Shown here: positions 11,301 through 23,300 of the stretch, piece after piece
Layout of the letters: every line of letters begins with the position of its first letter
How positions within the stretch are numbered: position 1 is the first letter of the stretch
Assembly (NCBI GenBank): GCA_024195265.1
Contig: JAJLRJ010000013.1
Location: 11,394,832-11,458,831 of the forward strand
Source of the DNA: Dendrophyllia cribrosa
Taxonomy: Eukaryota > Cnidaria > Anthozoa > Scleractinia > Dendrophylliidae
Length of the DNA stretch: 64,000 nt
Direction: 5' to 3'
Program-made: the position numbers and the translations under genes
Notes under the pieces: model-generated
Told to the model about the DNA's origin: nothing
Databases searched by the model: none
What the model saw: only the letters and a program-made list of their open reading frames with translations

Positions 11301-14300
11301 GTGCCGTTCAGAAATGAACATTGAAAAAATTTGACGTGTAAATGAAGCGGGCCGTGCCCAAAATTATCGGCCCGCGTGCCAAAATTTAGGAGTGCCGGAC
11401 CCAAAATGAATGTCGTGTAAATGGGACTTTAAAGCCCCATTTACACGACATTCATTTTGGGTCCGGCACTCCTAAATTTTGGCACGCGGGCCGATAATTT
11501 TGGGCACGGCCCGCTTCATTTACACGTCAAAATATGTTCGATTTTTTTCAATGTTCATTTCTGAACGGCACCCCGAAAATGAGAACGGCACTCTTAAATT
11601 TGCGAGCCTGACCGGTCTCATTAACAGCGGCTCACATAGTTCTTCGCTTGTCTCCCGGGCCATTTGGGTTGAAACTTATATTAAAACGACCACAAACCAA
11701 ATCTTGCTGTTTTTAAGTACTTTATAGAATAAAAACTATAAGGAGGAAAAACAGCGAAGAAAAAATATACAACTAGAGAATGAGGTTTCTCGATATTTCG
11801 GACAGTCAAGCTGTCCTTCTTATATCCCCTGAAGAAGGACAGCTTGGCTGTCCGAAATATCGAGAAACCTCATTCTCTAGTTGTATATTTTTACTTCGCT
11901 GCGGGTTCGCGGACGCGGGTTGTTCAAAATGGCGGATACTCGAGTGCGAAAAGCAATTTTATCGCTTTATGCCTTTAAAAAGCGAAAACGACCAACAGAA
12001 CTGAGGAACGAAGCAAGGTCATTGCTTGTACCACTCTTCAATAAGGCATTGAAGCGGCGACAGTACGGCCTGATGCAAGCTATTTTGAACTGTTTAAACC
12101 CTCCGCTGTTGAGAGATGTGTGAATGCACTCGCATTCTTTTGCCTGGTTCGACATGGTCGAATCACGTTTTCCGGATGAACTGTGGTACTCAAACTTCAG
12201 AGTAACCCGTGGGACATTTGAATATATTCTCCATGAGATTTGTGATGACATATCTCGTCAGGACACACCAATGCGAAAGGCTGTTACTCCAAATCGTCCA
12301 TTGGCAATAGCCTTGTATTACCAACTTATTTGGAGTATCAGTTACCTTTGTGTGTACTTTTCCCTCTCGAGGCCATCTTTCTTTCCGCGAACAACATTTT
12401 GCGCCTGTGTTATTGAAATTTTGGCGCCAAAAGTTATTTTCGCCGGGAACGAGAATGCATTCGTTTTGGCACGCGGGCCTCTTGACTACCTTCTGAGGTG
12501 GTCTCGGCCCGCCTAAATTTTTGGGCACGCGTGGCAAACATTTTGCATTTACACAACAAAAATCAAGCGGGCCGTGCCCTAAATTATCGGCCCGCGGGCC
12601 AAAATTTAGGAGTGCCGGATCCAAAATGAATGTCGTGTAAATGGGGCTTTAAGAGTGACTTTCCCTAAATACCAACTATAGCCATGCAAGATAGAAAAAT
12701 CGAAATCGGCCAAACTTTGCCACAATAAAGACCTTAGAAAACTATTTTAGAAAATATAGGTTTCAGCTGTTTTGGATTTATATATTCCAAGCAGGACAAT
12801 ATTTTAATATTTACCCTTGCCAGAGGCCTCAGACAGGCGAAAAATGCCCTTTTCAGTTGGCCTCGTGTGCAAAATGTAAAAGAGGCTGGATCACTATTTC
12901 ACTACTTTAGAATCCAGCAATCCTTTCTTTACTTTTTGCCGTTTTAGAATGTAATAATATTTCAACTACAATTTTTGGGAATTTTTTAAGTTACCGTTAG
13001 AAACGGTGTTTTCAAAAGTGTCAAAATTGGCTAACTTTAGAAACAAAAATCACTGCCTGGTACATGGATTTCGAACTCAAGTTAACATTCCAATAAAACA
13101 GTAACTCTAGTTCTATTGAAATATGAAATAAAATTTTGGGGCAATTAAAACTGCGAAGTTTGACAGCCGAAAACATTCACGCTACTTGGGGTGTGCGGAA
13201 AACTCAGACCCGGAAAACTCAGACCTCAGACCTCAGACCCGGCGGAAAACTCAGACCCGGCGGAAAACTCAGACCCAGCGGAAAACTCAGACCCCTCGAA
13301 ATTTCAAAACTTTATAGACCCAGCGGAAAACTCAGACCCCTCGAAATTTCAAAACTTAGACCCGGCGGAAAACTCAGACCCAGCGGAAAACTCAGACCCC
13401 TCGAAATTACAAAAGAAATAAACTTCACTCATGATCAATTTTATTCACCTCGCGTAAAATGTTTTATTGTCACGCAATCACCCCAGGAGATCGCTTAGAA
13501 TACAGCGAGATGTTTATCTTGCCCGGTTCATCGCTGTCGATCAAACAGGGAAAAACTATAAATACGGTTTAAAATAGCAGTCGACACTTCGATCACTTTT
13601 CACTGAAAAAAATGGAAAAAAAAGAGTCGCGAAAATTTTAGTCAAATTAAGTCAGTTTTGTATGCATTCATAGTTATTTATAGTGCTAGATAGAACGGAG
13701 TGTTTGCAAGTGTAGAAGCACTCAGAGTTGCATATTTTACGCTTGAGCAAACACCTGAAGAGAGCGCCGCATTCGGGAATCGCAACACAACACGTTAATT
13801 TAGACGAAGATTCTGAGGCGGATATTATTTTAGCAGTTCAAAGCATGCGATGTGCCCAATAATCAGTTTTTTAATATTATTTCAAGGTTTCTAGGAAGAA
13901 AGTAAAATTTTATTCCAGGGAGAATTTGGTCACGTGCTAGGCAACGATGGCAGCACTTACAAGTATGCGACACATGTACATGTAATTCGAGTTATCTAAA
14001 TCAAGAAAAAAATTACCGTTTCGATGCTTATCGGAGTTTAGTAATGTCCTCAAGAAAAAGGAAAAATGCTAAATATCTCTTGTCGGCTGCTATTTTAAAC
14101 CGTGTTTTTAGTTTTTCCCTGTTTGATCGACAGCGATGCATGCAGAGACCGGGCAAGATAAACATCTCGCTGTATTCTAAGCGATCTCCTGGGGTGATTG
14201 CGTGACAACAAAACATTTTACGCGAGGTGACTAAAATTGATCATGAGTGAAGTTTATTTCTTTTGAAATTTCGAGGGGTCTGAGTTTTCCGCCGGGTCTA

Positions 14301-17300
14301 AGTTTTGAAATTTCGAGGGGTCTGAGTTTTCCGCTGGGTCTGAGTTTTCCGCCGGGTCTGAGTTTTCCGCCGGGTCTGAGGTCTGAGGTCTGAGTTTTCC
14401 GGGTCTGAGTTTTCCGCACACCCACGCATATGATGCCCGATTTAGGGTGTTAGCTCTATTGTACATTGTACACATTCATTGTATTAGGTAAAATTATGTA
14501 TTCTAATATATTCTATGGTATTGTATTCTATTGTATTGTCGTTCTTTTGTGCTCTAATATTCTATTGTTTTAACAAAAGAATAAGTGTTACCCCTAAATC
14601 GCGCATGGTATACACCCACGCTACTTGATCGAAATTGGAGAATGTTGACCATCAACAACAGTCGCGTCGCTCGCCGATAAAATTGAATTGCCCTAGTGTT
14701 TTTTACATTTTCCCCAAGGAGACCTTTCTCTTACCACTTTATGGCCATATTTAGGTTTTGCTGGTAAAAAGCATCCTCTGTAGCTTCGAAAAAGTTCTAT
14801 TCGTTTGGTCGTTTCTCATGCAAATTAAGACAAATCGCTTTATACTTTGTTTACAACCAAGAATTATCGCCGATAAACCCTTGTGAATCTCTTCTTCTTC
14901 ACTACTTTCTTAGGGTATCTTCTTATATGATAACATAAGACATAAAATAAAACAAAAAGAAAGTAAAGCGGACTTACCTTTGGTTTCTTTGGGTCAAGAA
15001 ATACAAGAACGTCGAGAAAACAAAGTTCCGTTCATCGCCGTGCCGAGCGTGACAGAATTGCGAGACGCCGTGACAAGTTTTACTTAGTCCCAGGTCACCA
15101 GCTCTGTCATGTCAACATTTCGTACATCGAAAGTGGAAACGAGTAGTCTCCTGAGCTACTGCCTAAACATTTATTCTTTTTTGTTCCCTTTTAAGAATTT
15201 CCCCCCTCTCTAAAAAGGAAAAGAAAGAAATTTCGCGATTTTAATCTGGCGTGTTTTAGGGCCTGTTTATATGGAGAAAAGTTGGCCCGGGTAGGAGGGT
15301 CACCCGCCCACCCGGGACAACTTTACCGAGCGTTCGCATAAGAAAAATGTTGTCCCGCCTAACCGAGCCAAGTCAGCCAAAGCTGTCCGTGCTCCATCAA
15401 GCGTGACCAGTATTTTTGAAAGTTTGAATGGAGTTTTCAAGTTTACGCATCGGTTTCGTAAATTCATTCCGAGATTCGGAATTCCCGTGAGAATTTAACC
15501 GCATTTTCGGAAACAAAGAGCAACAAAATATCATTTTATTTGAAATGTTACATATCCGAACAATATTAGGTTTTTTATGCGTGTAGCGAAGTTATTTTTT
15601 CTTTAACTCGTGACTTTCAAAGTGTTTTCCAGAGAGATCTTCAAGGTTTCATTCAAATCCCGGACGTTACATAGAAATATTCAAATGTTCATTTCAGTCT
15701 TGTGGCTGTAACTAGCCCGCGCATGCCCAGACTATCTATAGTTGACCGAGTTGGCCCGGTTAGCCGAGCCAAACCGTTTATATGAGAAAAAGTTGGCTCG
15801 GCTAGCCGGGTCAGCCGGGTCACCCGGCTAGCCGAGCCAACTTTGAGATTCTCATATAAACAGTTCGCCTCGTTTTGTAAGGGAAAGTATGAAAACTTGG
15901 CTCGCCCAGGGTAGCTCGGGTGGGCGGGTAACCCTCCTACCCGGGCCAACTTTTCTCCATATAAACAGGCCCTTAGAAACAGAAATTGTTCAATTTATAC
16001 AGTAAGGTTGGAAATTGCGAATTATTATTTTGATTACACTTTTCTCTCCAAAGTTGATGTTCAACAAAGTAAAACAATACCACCGAAGTATTAGCTAGAT
16101 TATTTTTCTGGAGTTCCCCATCAACGTTTTTTGATATTGAGAACCCTGGCTGCAGACGAAATTCCGAAACAAAGACGTTCCTGAATCTTGTAGGGGTACA
16201 ATACCAGAAACGAATTGTAAGACAAGTGCAGCAGCACAAAATTTACAGTTGTAAAAATGACTCACAGTTATTGCAATGTTACGTGCTTTAAACAAAATTA
16301 CGTTGCCAAGAATTTTACTAATAAATGTTAGGCAGTAGCTCAGGAGACCACTCGTTTCCACCTTTGATGTACGAAATGTTGACACGACAGAGCTGGTGAC
16401 CTGGAACTTGTCACGGCGTCTCGCAATTCTGTCACGCTCGGCACGGCGATGAACGGAACTTTGTTTTCTCGACGTTCTTGTATTTCTTGACCCAAAGAAA
16501 TCAAAGGTAAGTCCGCTTTACTTTCTTTTTGTTTTATTTTATGTCTTATGTTATCATATAAGAAGATGCCCTAAGAAAGTAGTGAAGATGAAGAGATTCA
16601 CAAGGGTTTATCGTAATAATTCTTGGTTGTAAAACAAAGTATAAAGCGATTTGTCTTAATTTGCATGAGAAACGACCAAAAGAATAGAACTTTTTCGAAA
16701 CTACAGAGGATGCTTTTTACCAGCAAAACCTAAATATGGCCATAAAGTGGTAAGAGAAAGGTCTCCTTGGAGAAAATGTAAAAAACACTAGGGCAATTCA
16801 ATTTTATCGGCGGGCGACGCGACTGTTGTTGATGGTCAACATTCTCCAATTTCGATCAAGTAGAGTGGATGTTTTCGGCTGTCAAACTTCGCAGTTTTAA
16901 TTGCCCCAAAATTTTATTTCATATTTCAATAGAACTAGAGTTACTGTTTTATTGGAATGTTAACTTGAGTTCGAAATCCATGTACCAGGCAGTGATTTTT
17001 GTTTCTAAAGTTAGCCAATTTTGACACTTTTGAAAACACCGTTTCTAACGGTAACTTAAAAAAATTCCCAAAAATTGTAGTTGAAATATTATTACATTCT
17101 AATAACGGCAAAAAGTAAAGAAAGGATCGCTGGATCCCAAAGTAGTGAAATAGTGATTCAGCCTCTTTTTCATTTTGCCCACGAGGCCAACTAAAAAGGG
17201 CATTTTTCGCCTGTCTGAGGCCTCTGGCAAGGGTAAATATTAAAATATTGTCCTGCTTGGAATATATAAATCCAAAACAGCTGAAACCTATATTTTCTAA

Positions 17301-20300
17301 AACAGTTTTCTAAGGTCTTTATTGTGGCAAAGTTTGGGCGATTTCGATTTTTCTATCTTGCACGGCTATAGTTGGTATTTAGGGAAAGTCACTCTTAATT
17401 ATAGCTAAATACGAATTGAATCAAAACATTGGAAAGTGCCTGCCTTTAGAAGCACTTAACGTGTATAGGCACCAAACTTCGTGACTCTTTCTGAAATTTA
17501 TCTGGGAGAAGTTTTTATGTGACAGATTTTTGTTCAAGACATCTGACGTTTCCATGTTTGTTCATGTTCGTTTCCATCTTTCTGTTTGCTGTGCGGCTGC
17601 AAAAACTATGGGCGGCCGTCACCGCCAAAAATACAAACATTGCAAACGACTTAGAATAAACATGAATGGTTCAATGGTCTTTTGTAAGTTGGTATAGATG
17701 ATCTAGAAATGATATAGTTAAAATGTAGTTGGACAGGTTGTCTTTGGTGGAATGAAATACTCAACCAATAAATGGTTTAGACAGTTCACAAACCGTATAG
17801 TCGCCGTTGTCGAAACGGTACAATATAGACACAAATGATCAAGTCTAAATGGAAATAGTTCAGCTTCCGTTTGTAAAACCACACAGACTAAGTAGAATTG
17901 GTGAAAGTAAATGAAAATCGGTCTAGTGTCCAATGTTAAAACGACAAAGTGAAGTCTCAAATGGTTCAGCGTCATGTGAGATGATTTAGTGCAATACCAA
18001 ACGGTCTAACGTAGTGTGAAATGGTTTATCCTACCGACAAAAGGTTAGTTATCGAAATTTGAAATGGTTTAACGTAACATCAAATGGTTTAGCGCAATGT
18101 GAAATTATTTGGTACAATACCAAACGGTCTAACGTAGTGTGAAATGGTTTAACCTACCGACAAATGGTTAATCGTGATTTGAAATGGTTTAACGTAACAT
18201 CAAATGGTTTAGCGTAATGTGCAATAGTTCAGCGTAATGTCAAATGGTTTAGCGTGACACCAAATGGTTTTCGGCGTAATGTCAAATGGTTTAGCGTTAC
18301 ACCAAATGGTTTAGCGTAATGTCAAATGGTTTAGCGTGACACCAAATGGTTAAGCGTAATGTGAAATGGTTTAGTGTTACATCAAATGATTCGCGCCGAG
18401 ACCGCCAAAAATACAAACATGAAATGGAATAGCCTGCAGTAAAATGGAGCAGCTTGAAGTGAAATGATGTAATCTATGTGGGGTATGACGTCAACTAGTC
18501 TGGAATTTGGCGCCAAAATACTCACGTGCTCTGTGCAGTCCACATGAACTCGCACACGACGAACAACTTCACGGCCTTCACTTCGTCTCATCGGCTTTAT
18601 TGAAAATCACTCGGTAAGTTTGCCTTTTACCTGATTTTATTTCTCTTAGCCAATTATTATTATTCTGCGACAAATGGTAGTGATGTCTATTGCAACACTG
18701 GAGGGCACATTGGCACAGATAAAATGATGTTCTGTGCGGCCTGTCAAGAATGTTTATTCGGTTTTTTAGCAAAACTGAACTTCATCTTCGAACGATGCCG
18801 CTTTTTTTCTTGTTCTAGCCTTCAACTGAAGGCTTTGGTTTGCTCTACTTTGCTTGAAAGACATCTAGAGACCAAGTTCGATTCACTTTCATTTAACGTT
18901 GCCGGTATTTTGATGGATTGTCCGGGACTAAAAACAAATGAAGGACAGTGGGAACTTTGCGGTTGTACTGGCACGATCAAACAAAGAAGTGAAATAGCTA
19001 CTGTTGAGTTAAATCAGCTTACAAAAGCCGGGAGAAGGGAGGGGGGGGGGGGGGGGGGGGGAAGGGAGGGGGGTACTCTTTTGTATAAGCGATATGTGCT
19101 ACGGCAACGGGTATTTTTTTTGGTCTGGAATAGGTATAGATTTTTGGTTCAGGTCTGAAATAGGGTGTTTTGTGCACTAGTCGAAACTAAAAATTTATAG
19201 CCGTACAGGCACGATCAAACAAAGAGGTGACATATGTCGGGTTGACGGGGAGGGGGGGGGGGGGGGGGGGGGGGGTCAGTTTAATGTTAATCCGTTCTAT
19301 ACGGAACTAGTTTGTTGTGTGCTTATTTGTGTTATTCAACTTTATTCAGGCAGTGAGTTCTTTCATTTTGATTTTTAGCTAAAGACTGATTAAAGCCCTT
19401 GACTTACTTAAATGGAAGCAAAGCAGCAATTGTTAACTGCCTTAAATCAACTACTAGCTGACCTAGAAGCAATTGGTGATGTCAGTCCGCTTCCTGATGC
19501 AGGTTCAATACATTTGAGACTTGAGACCCTCAGTGAAGCTGCCTTACTAAATGGCGACATTCCTTTAGAAGTAATTGACTTGATGAATCAAGCTCCGGCG
19601 CCAACAACTGAACAATAGCGTGGGTGAATCTTCGTCATACCGTTCGTATGCAGCTCCTATTTTGAGAGGAGAGGGTCGACGAGGACGACCAAAATTCGAT
19701 ATTAAGGAAGAACAGCTGCTTTTTTTCAGAGGTATATGGAAAGATGACTATATTTTAACGGAGCAAACTATTTTTAGTTTTTATACAAAGCGCCCGGCAA
19801 AGCGATTACTTCAGTTCTTGTACAAACTATTCCCGAGTACGTAGTAAATTTCTACCCCATAGATCTATGACTGTCTTGACTACTTTTTTATTAATGGGGG
19901 AATTTTATGCTGTATTTCTCGGCGATTTACATGAGAAGACAGACCCTGAAATGCACCCGCGTGGAAGTAGCTGCTTTCTGCTTGTGGTACTATCATTGAC
20001 TTTTTACGTTGTTTTAATACCTGATCTTTCTGTAACAGAAAATAAATTTACTCATGAAGAAATGGCTCTTATGCTTGGCGTAAGCAAACGAACTGTGGAA
20101 AGAAAGATGACGGAGTTGCAGTTGTCGAACAAGTCCCGATATACTGACATAGAGGACGACATGCTGGATTGTTTTGTCCAGCGAATAATTAACAACTTCC
20201 CGAGATCTGGTAAGAGAAGACAGATCCTGATTTCGCTCTGATACACGTACTTTTTTAACAGTAATTTGTATTGATTCTTGTAGTGTAGTGAAGCACTTAC

Positions 20301-23300
20301 CTGTAAGAGCTTTTCTTTCAGTATAGTTCTATTCAAAACTACGCATCGCATCTTTTGACATCTGAAAAATTGCCGCCTTCAAATCCCATCACTATACATA
20401 AAACTATAGCTTTATTCTCTTATGTAGTCTCGTCATGATCTTTCCTAGTATTAACTGGTATACATGGCTTTGTGCTTTACCTGTATTTCCCAGGTTTCAA
20501 AACTGTAGAGGGTTGCCTCGTATCGCAAGGTATACATGTACAGAGGGCGAAGTTAAGGAGTTCTTTGAAGAGAATTGACCCTGTTGGCCGCAGGTTGAGA
20601 TCCATCAACACCATCCGAAGACGAGTCTACAACGTTCGTTCTCCTTTGTCATTGTGGCATATGGATGGAAATCACAAACTTATACGGTAACTGTAGCTCG
20701 TCCTATTTTTGTTTTTACAGTATGACCGCGGGTGTTGCTTAAAGCTTGTTTATTAAAAATAGTGAGAAAATGGAAAATGGTCTGTAAGCAATCTTTCTCT
20801 TTGTAGGTGGAAGTTTGTTATCCACGGATGTATTGATGGCTACAGCCGTGTTATAGTTTACCTTTCGTGCAGTTCGGACAATACTTCAGCAACAGTACTC
20901 AACCTGTTCAAAGAAGCCGTATGCAGATGGGGCTTGCCCTCGCGTGTTCGTGGAGACATGGGGGTTGAAAACCGCGACGTAGCATATTACATGCTCTCTG
21001 ATAGTGCTCGAGGCCCTGGAAGGGGTAGTTTCATCACAGGAAGGAGTGTCCACAACTCGCGAATAGAACGGCTCTGGCGGGACGTTTATCAGGTTGTTCT
21101 TTCAGTTTTCTATGATATTTTCTTCTCACTTGAAGAAGAAAGGTTCCTTGACATCGATAACGAGGAGCACCTGTTTTGTCTGCATTATGTATACAAGCCC
21201 CTCATCAACCAGATGTTGTCCAATTTTACTAGTTCTTGGCTTAACCATAAAATCAGAACAGCCCGGAATAGAACTCCCCTGCAGCTGTTTATTATGGGGA
21301 TGCAACAAGTTGCTCGCGAAAGCAGTTTGGTGGCTTCGGAGTATTTTGAAGATCTCCATGAGGTATGAGTCAAGTGTTTTCAGTGTCAAAACTCTTTTTA
21401 CCTATGTTGCCCATAATTGATATATCGTATGACTTAATATCGAGTGTAAAGATCAATTATTTTTCACCAACTAGCTAAGTGTGCTTTATCAGGCAGTGTC
21501 CGTGTGGGTGTCAGTGTCTTCAAGTGATATGAGATTTTGTTTACGTGGGAAACAGAGTCGTACTGCCCGCACGGGTTAGTCACGGACATGCATACCTGGC
21601 CTTGCTGTATGCAGGCAATATACGTGGATTATCTCCTTCCCCCCCCCCCCCCCCCCCCCCCCCCTTAAAGTACGTGTCACTGCGGGGAATATTAAAAAAT
21701 TTCCAATTATGCAATCAAATGATCCCACTTTTTGTTTGTTTGCTTGTTTTTACCAAAATCATTACATTCGTTCTCAAGACAATTATTATGCATTTCATTG
21801 TGTACATTAATCGCATTTTATCCGCTAGATGTTATTTAGTTTCCGCTTACTATATATACAATGGTTTTGTGTCTTAAAGGGTGAGGTTGAAAGCTATGGG
21901 GTTGATCCCTCAGCGCCGCTTCCGGACGAAGGCGACGAGTCTAATGGTGTCTATGTTTCAGAACCATTGTGCCCTTTTGATGCAGGTGACCTCACAGCGT
22001 TCAAAGAAGCAATGGCAGGAATTTCTGGCACAGATGCATGGGATATTTCTCCATATCTGCATGCACTTGATGTTCTTCGTCAGCTGAAAGAGTAACTTCG
22101 ATAACTTAGTAAAAATCAGTCATTTTGCATATTAGTGACACACCCCTTTAAAGGATTATTATCTAACCACGTTACCAATGTAAACATCCTCACAAAATTG
22201 GAAGATTTAAGTCTAAAACGTGTGACGGTTACATACGGGACTCTATTCAGTCAAACTACATTAAACCTGCTACTGATATACAAGAAGCAAAATTGTTCGA
22301 AAAAGTTAGGTGGAAGGAGATTACTCTAGTTTAAACACATAAAGACTTGCACTTGCGGCAAGCAGCTGAAGAGCACGCAGATAACAATTACGACAAATAA
22401 CAGCTAACTACCTAATTGCAGTACAAAGTATGTACGTAGGGGTAAAAAAGTGCAAAATAGCGAACTTTAGAAATATGTTGGTATGCCGCGAGTATTAATC
22501 CACTGAACCTTACTTTCATTATTAAATTTTTATCAACACCAACTCTGAAGTACAAAACTGAACTATTAAATATTGTGTTTTGCCCTGCAATCAATCATCA
22601 CACTAAATTACGATAAATAAACCAAAATCTACCAATCAAAACCCTCTTCTGAGCTCATCACATCCTTTAAATTCCGACAACCTTTACAACCCATTGAAAC
22701 AAATTCAGTTTTTGGCATAAACTCATTGTTCCAGTTACTTTATTTCAGCTAATACTGGAAAGAATACCAGTGAAAATGCGAGTAGCCCCTGGTTAATGTT
22801 ATAAAAGTATTAATCACTTCTAGATGGCGCCACTTCGTATCCAATAACAAAAATGATGCCATTGAGCATTTGGAGTGCGCCTCTCCTGTTATGATTTGCA
22901 ATATTTAAGTAACTGCGCTAACTTCTACTTCTGAAATCGAAAACCATCGAAACAATATGTAACTGGGGGTAACAGTAACTAAGCTTTATTTAACTATATT
23001 ATTGCTTGTGATGTCTGCAAACCAGGTTTCATTGCACTTATCTGATTTCTTCATAACTTGACCGACATGTTCTTGCTCAGCCCTTGTTAGGGCAGTTTAT
23101 GAGTGGTACAACTACTGTAACCAGGATCACTTGGACAATGAAAGCCAAACCACCCATTTACGGTCCTGCGTTTAAGCCAATCAGTGTTTGTTGCATACTT
23201 AAACTTCGAATTAAGTTGACATCCCGGCTTTATTCTGCTCTGCAATATGCGATTAGTTTCATTATGTTAGTGGCCCTGGCTGCAGTACTGTAGTTGCATT

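Larger units (their letters stand above)
10148..11428 (-). mobile_element. PIF/Harbinger-type element A, left half of a mirrored pair
   Basis: The ends are AGCCCCATTTACACGACA at 10148 and its near-complement ending at 11428 (AGTCCCATTTACACGACA when reverse-complemented). It is flanked by TTA at 10145-10147 and 11429-11431, the expected Harbinger-type duplication. It carries a truncated HARBI1-like transposase frame on the minus strand. It is the approximate reverse complement of the neighbouring element at 11433-12648. A short hairpin lies inside at about 10970-11130. Confidence 0.8.
11433..12648 (+). mobile_element. PIF/Harbinger-type element B, right half of the mirrored pair
   Basis: The termini match element A (AGCCCCATTTACACGACA at 11433, complement ending at 12648). 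The right flank is TTA (12649-12651) but the left flank is TAA, while the composite 10148-12648 is flanked by TTA on both sides. The internal order is that of element A reversed, including the hairpin (about 11740-11900) and the truncated transposase frame. Confidence 0.78.
13189..14616. mobile_element. Fold-back element inserted in the left arm of element C, with 11-bp flanking duplication
   Basis: CACGCTACTTG is present at 13178-13188 and 14617-14627, and the right arm of C has one uninterrupted copy of the site (complement near 16866-16876). The inserted sequence begins GGGTGTGCGGAAAACTCAG. An inner fold-back (13189-14423) pairs 13189-13640 with 13985-14423, including 18-bp minisatellites on both arms and a shared block containing CCTGTTTGATCGACAGCGATG-type sequence. 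The loop (about 13700-13960) holds the dispersed repeat also seen at 1262-1510. Confidence 0.75.
12653..17394. mobile_element. Long-TIR non-autonomous DNA element C, with later insertions in it
   Basis: The ends GAGTGACTTTCCCTAAATAC (12653) and its complement (ending 17394) are flanked by TTAA on both sides (12649-12652, 17395-17398). The arms are about 1.07 kb: left 12653-13188 plus 14617-15172, right 16325-17394. The left arm is interrupted by a 1.4-kb insertion that the right arm lacks. No transposase frame is present. TTAA would fit piggyBac- or Kolobok-type insertion, but since TTAA is its own complement it may simply be the outer end of the inverted repeat. Confidence 0.75.
17607..18939 (+). 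repeat. Left terminal inverted repeat of the 15.7-kb transposon
   Basis: This arm pairs with 31935-33306. It contains a sub-terminal array of about 20-bp units (17950-18390), then a more unique inner part with a GTAAGT splice donor at 18614 and a short Cys-containing frame ([10 protein letters not shown]) from 18724. Similarity to the other arm ends at 18939 with ACTAAAAACAAAT. Confidence 0.9.

Noticed and set aside
13136..13498. Open frames of about 80-120 codons over the minisatellite
   Set aside because: They exist because the 18-bp unit is divisible by three; there is no other coding signal.
12649..17398. TTAA flanks as proof of a piggyBac element C
   Set aside because: TTAA is self-complementary and may be only the outer four bases of the inverted repeat; no piggyBac transposase is present.
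17950..18395. Regular ~20-bp repeats suggesting a CRISPR-like array
   Set aside because: The units are contiguous without unique spacers, are mirrored in the other transposon arm, and the genome is eukaryotic.
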